This document shows, piece by piece, positions 33,801 through 42,696 of a DNA stretch of 64,000 nt. The notes under the pieces are model-generated. The model had not been told where the DNA came from, ran no database searches, and saw nothing but the letters and a program-made list of their open reading frames with translations. Source of the DNA: Branchiostoma floridae (taxonomy: Eukaryota; Chordata; Leptocardii; Amphioxiformes; Branchiostomatidae); assembly GCF_000003815.2 (NCBI RefSeq), contig NC_049986.1:6916028-6980027 (forward strand). Direction: 5' to 3'. The position numbers and the translations under genes were made by a program. How positions within the stretch are numbered: the stretch's first letter is position 1; the number at the start of each line of letters is the position of its first letter.

Positions 33801-36800
33801 CTTCAAGTACCAGAGTTACCAAGCTAGGATTGATGTGTTCAAAAATTCGTATTTTCCCAGAACTATCGTAGAGTGGAACTTGTTATCACCAAGCACGGTA
33901 GGGGCCTCTTCTCTGGATAGCTTTAAAGAACGATTGCAGATAGATGTGCAGAAGTTAGGTGGGACGGATCGTTTAGTGTAATATAACCAGCTGCTGCCGC
34001 ACCGCGTGCCTGCGAAGCTGGTGTGTTACGCCGAAGGGCGGTTATACCGGCTATATAGATACAGATACAGATACTGCACTAGACACCCTTACCCTGGGGA
34101 GCGGATCCTCTGACAAGCATAAAATTCTGATTGACAGCCAGGGATGTGATTAGGTCACTTGTGTCTTTTACTGTGACCTCTCTCTCTGACAGAAATTTTG
34201 CACATCAGGATACCTTAGAATGCGCCATTTTAACTTAAAATTCTCCAAACTCTGCACCATGGAAGGTGGATGCCCCCGGACCCCCTACAACAGTGGTGTC
34301 ATACAGTGTATCACTTACCGCGACTCACCAAAACATATGGACTCTCTATAACAAAATCCTAGCTACAAAATCCTGCTACTCCACCAATTTAAGATACTGC
34401 AAGTATATGTTTAAAAAATGTTACTAATACTGTACTACAAAAACGAGTTCAAAACACCGCTAAAAAATGCCCTTTTCATATTCTTACAGCAAAACAAACC
34501 TAAGGAGTACAAGAATACATGGCTGATTGCAGTGTAAGAACATGATAATAAAGTAGCAATAAGTTCTAGATCACCATGGTGACCATGCAAGGAAATGAAT
34601 TTTACAGTCACAGTAATTTTCTATCAGTACTGTGGAAAGATTCTACAGAACTCATGATCAATTTGGGCAGCTTATTTTGGTTGCGTAGCAAAAGTCTAGC
34701 ACAAGCAATAAAGTCATGATCAAAATTCTATTCCCTTAGTGGTAATCATACGTTGGCAGGTCGATGAAGGTTAGACATCCAGGTAATAAGATACTACAAA
34801 AAGCAGTTACTCAAGCAACTGGATATGATTTTTGGAAACTGTCAGATGTTGCAAACAACATCTGTTGTTTTTCAGTGTCACTGACGAAAAAAATGGATGT
34901 TTGAAATGTCTGAAAATTCTATGCTTTTGGGCATATGAGTATGACAGATTTCAACAACTGTGTGAGCAGGCTTTTAGCCAGACATGCCTCTCGGCATCAT
35001 TTAGACAAGAATTGGAAGCACTAGAGGCCCTTACACTAGGGAGCAGATCCTCTGACAAGCATTAAATTCTGATTGACCAGGTTATCTGTGGTCAGTCTTC
35101 TACTGTGACCTAACTGACAGTAATTTTGCCCCTCTGACAGTGCGAGTGAAATTTGTGAGCCATTTTGCATCATTTCGACATCATGTACACACAGTTTTCA
35201 TGACCATAAGCACGTTTGCGGACGTAAACGACAGCCTTTGTTTTCTTGTGCTAAGCTTCATAGCCAAACACAAACACACGGTCATTACGATTGCATGTTT
35301 CCACAACCGAAAAGGAATGTCAGCTAAAATAACTCAAATTGGGAAGGACTACAGTGTCAAGATTCAAACCAAATCCTTTTCTGACAAGGATCGCTGCTAG
35401 TGTTTCAGGAAGGGGCCATTCTCTAAGTTCTTTAGTAAACGCTGTAAACATCCTTTCAACAGAGCTTTGGAGGGAAGCGAACGGGAGAGAGTTGACGTCA
35501 TCAGGGCGCTATGACAACAGTTATGCTGTATTTGCTTGTTCTGGGACGCAAGCTTTAAAGTAAACTCTAGTTCGTTGGGTTAGGCAACACACCCGGCTGC
35601 ATGGCTGCATGCATGGTGTAGCATTTGGAACAGTCGTCATGACCAAATGAGCATGTAGTATTTCGTTAAAGAGAAAGGAAAATTGGTGCACCTCATCTTT
35701 GAGGTCTACCATAGGCCTAGGAAATAAAATGTTGTGTTTCCTGTTTCTCTATGTTTCTCTACCTACCCTAGAAAAACCTGCAGACCACCCTAGATTTTTG
35801 GGGGGCTGGGCAGTGGAGTCACATAGAAAAAGATAGCCCCTAACTACCAATCCTAATTTTTTCGGGACTAAAACAGGAAACACAACATTTTTCCTAGGCC
35901 TTGCAATGTTGTAAAACTACATGCACTATGTTTGTTTTATACTATATTGTGTATACTTTTATGTAAAGTTTAGATTTGGCAATATTGTAGAAACCCATTG
36001 TACAGTTTTGGATTTGCAAATCTATTAATACAAGTGACCACATGTATGCCTAAACACCGAGACAGTGTGACTACAATTTGGTGGTCAAATAGATTCTACT
36101 TTTCAAATTGATGCAAATTAAGAATCCTATCTATGGAGACCACCTGTCCATAAAGGCCAGATTTTTCTACTCCTCGACTGGTCTTCTTAGGCAGTTTTGA
36201 CTGAATGTATACAGTATGGTAACATACAACATAATTGGTGTATGGAAACAAAATAAACTTAAAGTTAAACATGAACAGAGTGAAGAAATATTATTTGCTG
36301 CCCAGACATCCAGCTTCACGCAGTTGAATGTACAAAGACTTTGTTGAGAGACAGAATTAATTATTTTCTAGTTTGACAGTTTTGTTAGATCATTTTCGAT
36401 CAAAGTACCAAGCACTTGTAAACCAAATTAAATTTAGGAAACTGCCTATTAAAAAAAATACCTACAGACAATTGGCATCATCTATAGCTTCAAACAAAAG
36501 GTATCTATGGTGGACACAAGCTTCAGAAGCTAAAAATCTCCAATTCCAAACGATCACTTCAACCATTGTTCAGCCCTCGTTCGAAAATTCAATGTTCTTA
36601 GAAATCATATTTAATTCCTTGATTGTGATGTGATGAGTCATCAAATTTCAGTTCTGTTTACCGCTCCATTCAAAGAATTTGACTTATGACGTACATGTAC
36701 ATGTACATTTGTATATCTATGACCGCTTTGTTACCACACACAGCCCACGTACACAACGTCATAAGCCAGACTCCACTGCGTGCGTGTCTTTACTGTACTT

Positions 36801-39800
36801 TATCCCTGTATCAAAGTACATCCTTCTCAGCATATAGCAGTCGCAGATTGGACTTGTCGGCCAAAGCCCGGTACTTTCATAGGTCTACGAGAGCTAATAA
36901 AAGCTGCATTAGCTGAGGCTTTTATGTGGAAACCCAAGCTTAAGACCAGCAGCCCTGACGGACTGCAGTGCCAATGTAGGTTGAGTCTTGAGACGCCTCA
37001 TGGACCATTGAACTAAGCAAGTTGTTAAGGAGGTTGACAGAGTGGCATCCTAGCCTCTAACTTAAGTGCACTGGCTCGGGGGATAGTTTATGGTCTGTGC
37101 AATGTTGTACATGTAAAGGCAAAGTTGGGACTACATGTACTACAGTGCAAAGAAATAAAATAGAGAGAACAACATTACTACATCCTCAGCCTCTAGACTA
37201 TGTTCCACATGTCGCTGGATAAACAATATACCCCAGTACCAGGGCTCTAGCCAGCTCGACATTTTTTTCCGTCAGCCAATTCCCATTGTCGCGAAAATAC
37301 TATTCCAGGAGTTGAGAGACTGAACTGAGACCTTGAAAAACGGGTTTTAATGAGATTATCGTATGCGAAAGGCACCGACACACATTATCAACAATCATAA
37401 CAATAGCAAAACAAACAGTGTGTGGCTTTTACGGTCGTGGACGGCGTCCCCAAGCCGCCTGTAGCTTCCACCAAGGAGCTTTTATCAGATTTTGTCCGTC
37501 AAAGTTGACGGATTGGTTTTAAAATTTTTCCGTCGCCCGCAGCAAATTTCCGTCAATTGATGGAAAAACGGACGCTGGCTAGAGCCCTGCCCAGTACATA
37601 GAGATTTGCCAAAAAGACAGATAACATGACAGAGAAGTACTCTAGATAAGAGAGCTTGGTAAATTAGATACCGGTATCGTCTGTTATGATTCTGTAAAGT
37701 TGTCCAGTCTTTACTTTTTTTAAAAAGATATGGCCAAGACTTGGTCCTTGGGAACACAGAAGTACTGGGGCACATATACCTATAAATCTATAGAATCATG
37801 CATATGAGCACAGAAAATATCTGGATGCACAATGTACAGTAGAATAAAGTAGAATGTCAGCAAAAAATCTTAAAGCTTACTGCCTCTCTCAGAGCAAACA
37901 TCAATATTTGAAACAAGTACTGTAATTGTAAATACATTTAAGTTCACGGGGATTTGAATTCGCGGTAGCGGGAAGAAGAACTGTTCGTATTGGTTTTAAG
38001 TTCGTGGTACATGTAGCACCATGCCATGGAAAAAATGTTTGGGGCAGGGTTGTAGCCAGCCTGAAATCATTTTCAGTCCCCTTGATTTTGAATGGGGATC
38101 CTATCGAGCACCGAAGGCATGGCGTGACGTTGCGTGTCACTTCTAGGGGGTCTGGGTCCCAGAAAATTTTCAAATGAACACCCTCTGAAACACTATTTCC
38201 TGCATTTTGAGGTGCAAATTTTGCTTGTAGACTAAGCTGTTCAATGGCATCTGTTTGGGTGAAGAAGGACACATGGTTTTCAGTTTTTTTATATCTTTAC
38301 ATATCAATTTTTGTCTGTCCCAGGGGACGGAATGGGGAAAACTTTTTTCAGTCCCCAGCTGCAAAATTCCTTCAAAGGACTGAAGGACAGGTGCTACCTA
38401 CAACCCTGGTTTGGGGTGGTCTTAAGTTCGCTGCTGATTGGCAATGTGAAAACTGCAAACATAAAAACACTGCAAAAAAATTTCTGCTTCTCATGCAAAT
38501 ATGAAGAAATATTTGGTCCATTTGGACATATCAAGGCGGTTGAAAAAATCTCCTTGGACATATATATCATTATGACTTCTCCTCCACAGTGTGTTTTGAG
38601 CCCAAAGGCTATAAAATGCCAAAAGTCCAAATAACTGTGGTCACTTGATGCTTACAATATATATGTAAGATCTGGTCTGACCACTTCTCGAGTTGTCTTG
38701 AGTTGTCTGCACTGACCTAAGCTGACCTCTTTGCATACATGTAACTTGAATGTCAAAAGTATCTAGACAAAATCTAGAAACTTTCCGTTTGTCATCAGAT
38801 CTCACTTTTTGTTGTCTACTTTCGATGCTATTAAAGAAATTCTTTACTCATTTTAATTGCTATCAAATTACACTGTGGCAGCTATTATCACAGAGCAGCA
38901 ATTAAGCTATTAACATACATGTAGCTCAGACAATGCACATCGCAATAAGTATGATGAACAGACAGTAGCTGTATATATAACAGTAAGTAACAATATTTTA
39001 AACCTTTTTGTATGTGTTACATGTATGAACAATTTTATGGTATAAATTTTAGCAGCATTCGTGGTCAATCACTTGCCTGTAATAGTGTAAACTTAAATGT
39101 AGGTTTTAATTCCATGTAATAGTAATTCTTCACATTTTACACACAGCTCTATGATAAGGACATATGGAGCTCTAGTAACAACTGAAGTTAAATAGGTTTT
39201 GTTTCAGTTAATTGTTGAACATAAAATCAAGAATGTACTAATTTAAAAACAAAGTATGGCAAAAACATGATTACCAATAAACTGGAGAAACCTAATTTTT
39301 TTCTCCATAAATCTAACCACTGAGGTCTGCAATAAATATAAGTATAAGGAAATGATACCCACGTCAGTCACATTAGGAAGGTTATAAAAGTGTCATAAAC
39401 CACCTTAAATCTATATTTGAACAGGTTGAATTTCTCACGTCAATAAGCTGGCAGAAAAGCAAGACTGATTTTGTTTTGCTCACCTGGGGTATGTCAAGGT
39501 CAAGGATTGTCCTCAATTGACAACAGGTACTGAGTTAGACAACATGATTTTTGACAACATTTCCAAATACAATTTTGATTGAAACCATATTGCCCTTTAA
39601 TAGCAATTACTCAAGCAACTGGGTATGATTTTGGAAATAGTCAGATGTATTTGGCATACCTAGATGTCTAACCTTCATCAACGAATGTAGCTTGTTGAAT
39701 ATGTTAACTTTTTGGTCAAGAGACTCAAGACTTTCAAATGGCCTCAGCTCAAACTATGTACTCTATCCTTACCTCTACAATGTATATATGCCCATAAGTC

Positions 39801-41923
39801 ATCTCAATGACATCATAGACTACCCAGTACTGTTAACATGCTACAATAAAACAATAAGTCTTGGTGGAACAGATACAATTACTTGCACTAGTTAGTCCTC
39901 ACCAATATGCAACTTGTATGTAACTTTTCCCAGGGGAATTGTTAGTCTATATTGCATACCCAGTAAACCAACTTATGGCATAACACACTTGGTTAGTATT
40001 GAAAAGTGCAAGCTGTATATTGGGATAGATTTAGGACTTAGGAATGATGTAATACTAAAACCTCGCTCATGCCAGGATTCATCCAGACATGAGTGGCAAA
40101 TCCAGGTATGAGCAGGGTCCGAGGGTGTTAAATTAATCCTGATCTGCCTGATCAAAATCCTACCAGGATTCACAATTTGGAATCTGATCTGAACTAAGTA
40201 TAGTATCTAAATCTCTATATGCTGTTCCAAGGCTATTGTACTTATCAGAATCAGACATTCTATTTCTCATCATGTTGGATACTCATGTACTAGTATTTTA
40301 TGTGCACTGCACATATAAAGTCTAGTATGACTCTTACATTGATCAAATTCAAGCTTCTTCGTAGTCAATTCTCCTTGCAAAGGTTAGATGGACACCCTCA
40401 TGACCCCAATAAAAACCCTATTTGACCTTACCACTTAATAATTATATTATCTACTTGTAGTTGTAGAAAGTCAAGAGTTTTTCCATTAGAGAGCCTGCAA
40501 TATAAACTGTTTAAAAAAACAGCAGACTGCGGCATTCTATACTCATTTCAACTGCTGAAAGAGAAAATGTACAGAGCATCTAATAAGCTTGCAATCTGAA
40601 GAATTTAAGTTGACTGAATCAAGTACATGTACCAAGTGTTATCATGGTAATCGGTAATGGAGAACAGGTGTCAAAGCCACTGAATCTGAAGATGTAAACC
40701 AACTCAGCTTTATCCCTGGTGCAACAGATGTGATAGAATTACATACATGTACGTGCTAGTTCTATTGATAGTGTTCTAGTTTCTGAAATCTATTGTATGC
40801 AACAGACAACATAATTGATAGCTGATTGTTTACAGTTAACAAACAATTGCCAATAAAAAGCAACGGGTGTGAAAATGACACCTGTTTTCCTTCATAAAGT
40901 TTTTAAATTTCTTTCCTGTCAGTTATTCAAAAGTTAAACCTGAAGTTATTCCATGAATCACAAAGTGCTTTAGCTGTATGATTATTCCCAAAGATGTAGA
41001 AGCTACTGTACTGTATTGCAAAATATATTTCAAGCATACATGCTACGGCCGCGTGGCGCGTTGGTACACCCGATCCCTCGATCTCGTAAGTTAAGCAACG
41101 CGCGGTCCGGATAGTGCTTGGATGGGGGACCAACCAAGGACGTCCGGATTGCTGTAGCCTCACGAAGTTTTCCACGAAATCGTCTTCCGGGAGGGACGTA
41201 AAAAGGGGGTCCCGTGCTCGAGGAGGTGCCTCGACCACGTTAAACAGCCTCATTACTCATACTTGGGGTACCTACTGGCTGGCAAAATACACCAGATGAT
41301 TATTATTATTATGATTATTATTATTATAAACATGTGCTCTTGTGATGTTCGTCAGTAACTATTCTCTTAAAATGGACAGTAGTAGTTTCCGAATTTGAAT
41401 CTGCAAACGAGTTAAAATTTGTGTACCACAAGAACAATATTAAAGATATACAATCTCGTGATATCATAATCTTGCTGTTTTACTCATGAGGATGTTGTTG
41501 AGAAAAATATGTCACAAGACTCGGATAGGCTGGGCCTAGGCCTGAATGCCAGGTGATCTCACGACACCGGCTCTGTGTATCTGTACATGTATCTAGAAAG
41601 CCGTTTGGATACAGAAAGGAAACCGTATAGCTTGGCGATAAATAGGCTTAATTGCTAGAGGTGTAACAAAACCTATTGCCTTTTCTGTTTGTATACAATA
41701 GCAACAACTTACACTGGATACAAGTTACGTATACAAAGCTGATGGTGCAAAAATAGAGGGGTGTCTGCATTTTTTTTTCAACCCTAAATATGGAGCCCCA
41801 AAACATCATGTTTTCGAGAAAATCATGGAACCTACCTTTTCCAACATCTTCAGTAAGATGTCCCGGCAACAGGAGCACGATGACGGCCAGGATAGCGGCC
41901 AAATTGCCCCTAAATCTTCCCAT
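30609..41923 (-). CDS. Secreted single-domain thyroglobulin type-1 protein (two coding exons)
   Basis: The exons at 41836-41923 and 30609-30853 join in phase 1 to give a complete 110-residue protein with a stop: signal peptide, a short spacer (HLTEDVGKG) and one thyroglobulin type-1 domain running to near the C-terminus. The domain has six Cys in the type-1 order: PCS, KQC, EQC, GYCYC and VDC. The usual CWCV core is CYCA here. Family knowledge: isolated Tg1 domains often inhibit cysteine or aspartic proteases, as in equistatin and the p41 invariant-chain fragment, or occur in IGFBP, SPARC and testican proteins. A secreted protease inhibitor is a guess. An AATAAA on the minus strand (30218-30223) lies 386 bp after the stop. 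The 11 kb intron could hide further exons. Confidence 0.72.
30945..31066. mobile_element. Mutator-like MITE relative (TCCAAGCAGATG termini)
   Basis: Inverted ends tttccaagcagatgttg and cagcatctgcttggaga resemble the TCTCCAAGCAGAGG termini at 52593. No clear target duplication. It lies in the Tg1-gene intron about 90 bp from the acceptor of exon 2. Confidence 0.55.
31604..32030. mobile_element. GGTACCGGTAC/AGGTCCGG-family element
   Basis: It runs from ctgggtaccggtacagaaaa to ccgatacccagcccta. The hexamer actgtg borders both ends. It shares internal text (ggtccatttcactacaaag, cgccaaaatgtgtgaatgcc) with the copy at 53159. Confidence 0.8.
32137..32496 (+). mobile_element. CAGGCTTTTAGC-family element
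   Basis: It runs from ggcttttagccagacatgcg to tcctagctaaaagcctg. The body matches the other copies, including ggaggagatcctctgacaag and gaaggtggatgctcccagac. The first bases of the 5' terminus are altered. Confidence 0.7.
32540..32904 (-). mobile_element. GGTGCACCC-rich MITE with AGGGCTCGAAAT termini, copy 2
   Basis: Full-length reverse-orientation copy of the element at 1074-1434, from cagggctcgaaattc to atttcgagccctg. The direct repeat atcaa flanks both ends. The A/T core (text such as atgtcaagaatatgatatac) is shared with copy 1. Confidence 0.8.
33750..34375 (+). mobile_element. CAGGCTTTTAGC-family element interrupted by a LINE tail
   Basis: The left terminus caggcttttagccaggcatg lies at 33750. 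The body resumes at 34071 (gcactagacacccttaccct) and continues to atcctagctac near 34370. Between them lies the LINE remnant 33779-34070. Confidence 0.7.
33779..34070 (+). mobile_element. LINE ORF2 C-terminal remnant inside a hAT-like element
   Basis: An open frame reads YQARIDVFKNSYFPRTIVEW, NLLSPSTVGASSLDSFKERL, ending TAA near 33982. It has the same SYFPRTIVEWN motif as the copy at 25863. The 3' end is a GATACA repeat. The flanks are the two halves of a CAGGCTTTTAGC element, so the LINE inserted into it. Confidence 0.7.
34969..35135 (+). mobile_element. CAGGCTTTTAGC-family element, truncated
   Basis: It starts caggcttttagccagacatg and ends after acagtaattttgcccctc. The 3' half is missing. 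Confidence 0.7.
35712..35901. mobile_element. TAGGCCTAGGAAA foldback MITE, copy 2
   Basis: The left arm taggcctaggaaataaaatg ttgtgtttcctgttt is matched by the right arm aaacaggaaacacaacattt ttcctaggcct. The 35-bp arms are nearly perfect. Confidence 0.8.
37240..37589. mobile_element. hAT-like MITE CAGGGCTCTAGCCAGC, copy 1, perfect 8-bp TSD
   Basis: The termini are CAGGGCTCTAGCCAGC and GCTGGCTAGAGCCCTG. The flanking duplications cccagtac (37232-37239 and 37590-37597) are identical. 350 bp, non-coding. The full-length sister copy is at 46814-47165. Confidence 0.92.
37918..38480. mobile_element. TGTAAATGC-family MITE split by a hAT-like insertion
   Basis: The left part starts tactgtaattgtaaataca and includes aattcgcggtagcggg. 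The right part resumes at 38417 with cttaagttcgctg. The family consensus end is degraded on the right. Confidence 0.7.
38045..38408. mobile_element. hAT-like MITE CAGGGTTGTAGCCAGC, nested, perfect 8-bp TSD
   Basis: The termini CAGGGTTGTAGCCAGC and GCTACCTACAACCCTG are inverted. The duplications gtttgggg at 38037-38044 and 38409-38416 are identical. It sits inside a TGTAAATGC-family element (37918 to about 38480). A single related end lies at 9400-9473. Confidence 0.9.
41042..41331 (+). mobile_element. 5S-rRNA-derived SINE (SINE3 type)
   Basis: The first about 118 bases follow 5S rRNA: gctacggcc at the start, gatctcgtaagttaagca, tagtgcttggatgggggacc, and gctgtagcct at the end. The internal promoter region (box A and C equivalents) is recognisable. 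A non-5S body follows (gaagttttccacgaaatcg ... ggtacctactggctggcaaa) and a 3' ATT-repeat tail. A real 5S gene would not carry the body and tail and would be less diverged. Confidence 0.85.
41836..41923 (-). CDS. Tg1-protein exon 1: signal peptide
   Basis: ATG at 41923-41921 starts MGRFRGNLAAILAVIVLLLP, then GHLTEDVGK. A basic N-terminus and a long hydrophobic core indicate a secretory signal, with cleavage probably near PGHL. The donor is AAAAG|GTAGGT, phase 1. The upstream sequence is promoter-like, with a YY1-type site 44 bp from the ATG and CCAAT boxes beyond it. Confidence 0.75.
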
Positions 41924-42118
41924 TCTTCCGTGAATACTTCGCGCGGCTGAGAAAAACTACTCCACAGCCGCCATCTTGGAACGTCACTGTTTTACGACAT
42001 CCAGGCGACCAATCAGCGCCGACTTTCGCTTGACCAATGAGGGCCGTTGTTTCGATAAGTAGATCATAATTTCGCGCCATTTTAGATTCAGTCGTAGTGA
42101 AAGGGGCCAGGGGAGAAA
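41924..42118. promoter_or_regulatory. Probable bidirectional promoter between the Tg1 gene (-) and RING gene (+)
   Basis: This is a compact CpG-containing segment between two divergent genes. It holds a YY1-like site (GCCGCCATCTTGG, 41967-41979; AAGATGGCGGC on the minus strand), CCAAT boxes at 42009-42013 and 42034-42038, and a perfect E2F-type TTTCGCGCCA at 42070-42079. A donor GAAA|GTAAGG at 42119 could end a 5' UTR exon of the plus-strand gene, spliced to the acceptor at 42540. No TATA box is obvious. Motifs are seen directly; promoter function is inferred. Confidence 0.55.
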
Positions 42119-42540
42119 GTAAGGAAAGTTCCATAACTTTTGTGTGCTGGAGGCTTTTACAAACTTAAATCAAGTCATCAGCTTTGCTGTGTGGGGCAGG
42201 CTGTGTGGGTGCATTATGATACTTCTTGACGGTCTTGTTGTCTCAAAAGTTAGAAATCTCGGGTCACAAGGGCCTCAAGTAGGGGGTGGGGGGCAGCTGA
42301 CAGTATACTAGTATTTTTTGCACATAAATTGAAGGAATCATTGTTACGATTCAGTACTAGGGAAGGTTGGGGTAATGACAAGTAAACACTACCTGTAGCC
42401 AACCTCCTTGTAATGCAGGAAGTGAATAATGCAAAATATTGCCATCTCACTGATATAGTGATAGCTTGTCTAATATGGAATGGGGCCTGCAGACTCCCTT
42501 TCATTGTCTTGATTTTCTCGATTTTGGTTTGTTTTCCTAG
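42119..42540 (+). other. Putative 5' UTR intron of the RING gene
   Basis: The segment starts GTAAGG and ends TTTTCCTAG, with a pyrimidine tract at 42500-42536. It has no long open frame in the sense direction and no recognisable transposon. It would join an untranslated first exon ending at 42118 to the exon carrying the ATG. Inferred from splice signals only. Confidence 0.4.
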
Positions 42541-42696
42541 GCAAACACTTATTGTCTATTACTTATTGTTGTCATAGCTACCATGGTTCGCCCTCGTCAT
42601 CAATGGTCAAGAACCCAGGTCCAGATGCCACCACCAGCTAGCAGCAGTGCTGTTCCACAAGGCAGCAGTGGTAGCATTCCACTTCTGAGCAACAGT
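42541..42696 (+). CDS. RING-gene start exon (uncertain 3' end)
   Basis: After acceptor TTTTCCTAG (42538-42540) a 42 bp leader precedes ATG at 42583 in a strong context, CTACCATGG. It encodes MVRPRHQWSRTQVQMPPPAS then SSAVPQGSSGSIPLLSNS, a polar, Ser/Pro/Gln-rich stretch. From 42697 the sequence becomes a TGTAAATGC-family transposon fragment, and no convincing donor is visible, so the junction to the RING exon is unresolved. The missing first CxxC of the RING may sit in an exon disrupted here. The phrase FICGQCLKI at 42794-42820 has a CxxC but is out of frame with the RING exon. Confidence 0.45.

Larger units (their letters stand above)
30854..41835 (-). other. Tg1-gene intron (11 kb)
   Basis: Dense in elements: 30945, 31604, 32137, 32540, 33750, 33779, 34969, 35712, 37240, 37918, 38045 and 41042. 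No further Cys-rich exon was seen. The intervals 35910-37230 and 38650-41030 show nothing I recognise. Confidence 0.55.

Noticed and set aside
41042-41160. Functional 5S rRNA gene
   Set aside because: Too diverged from 5S rRNA in the middle and fused to a SINE body with an ATT tail; no T-run terminator at the 5S end.
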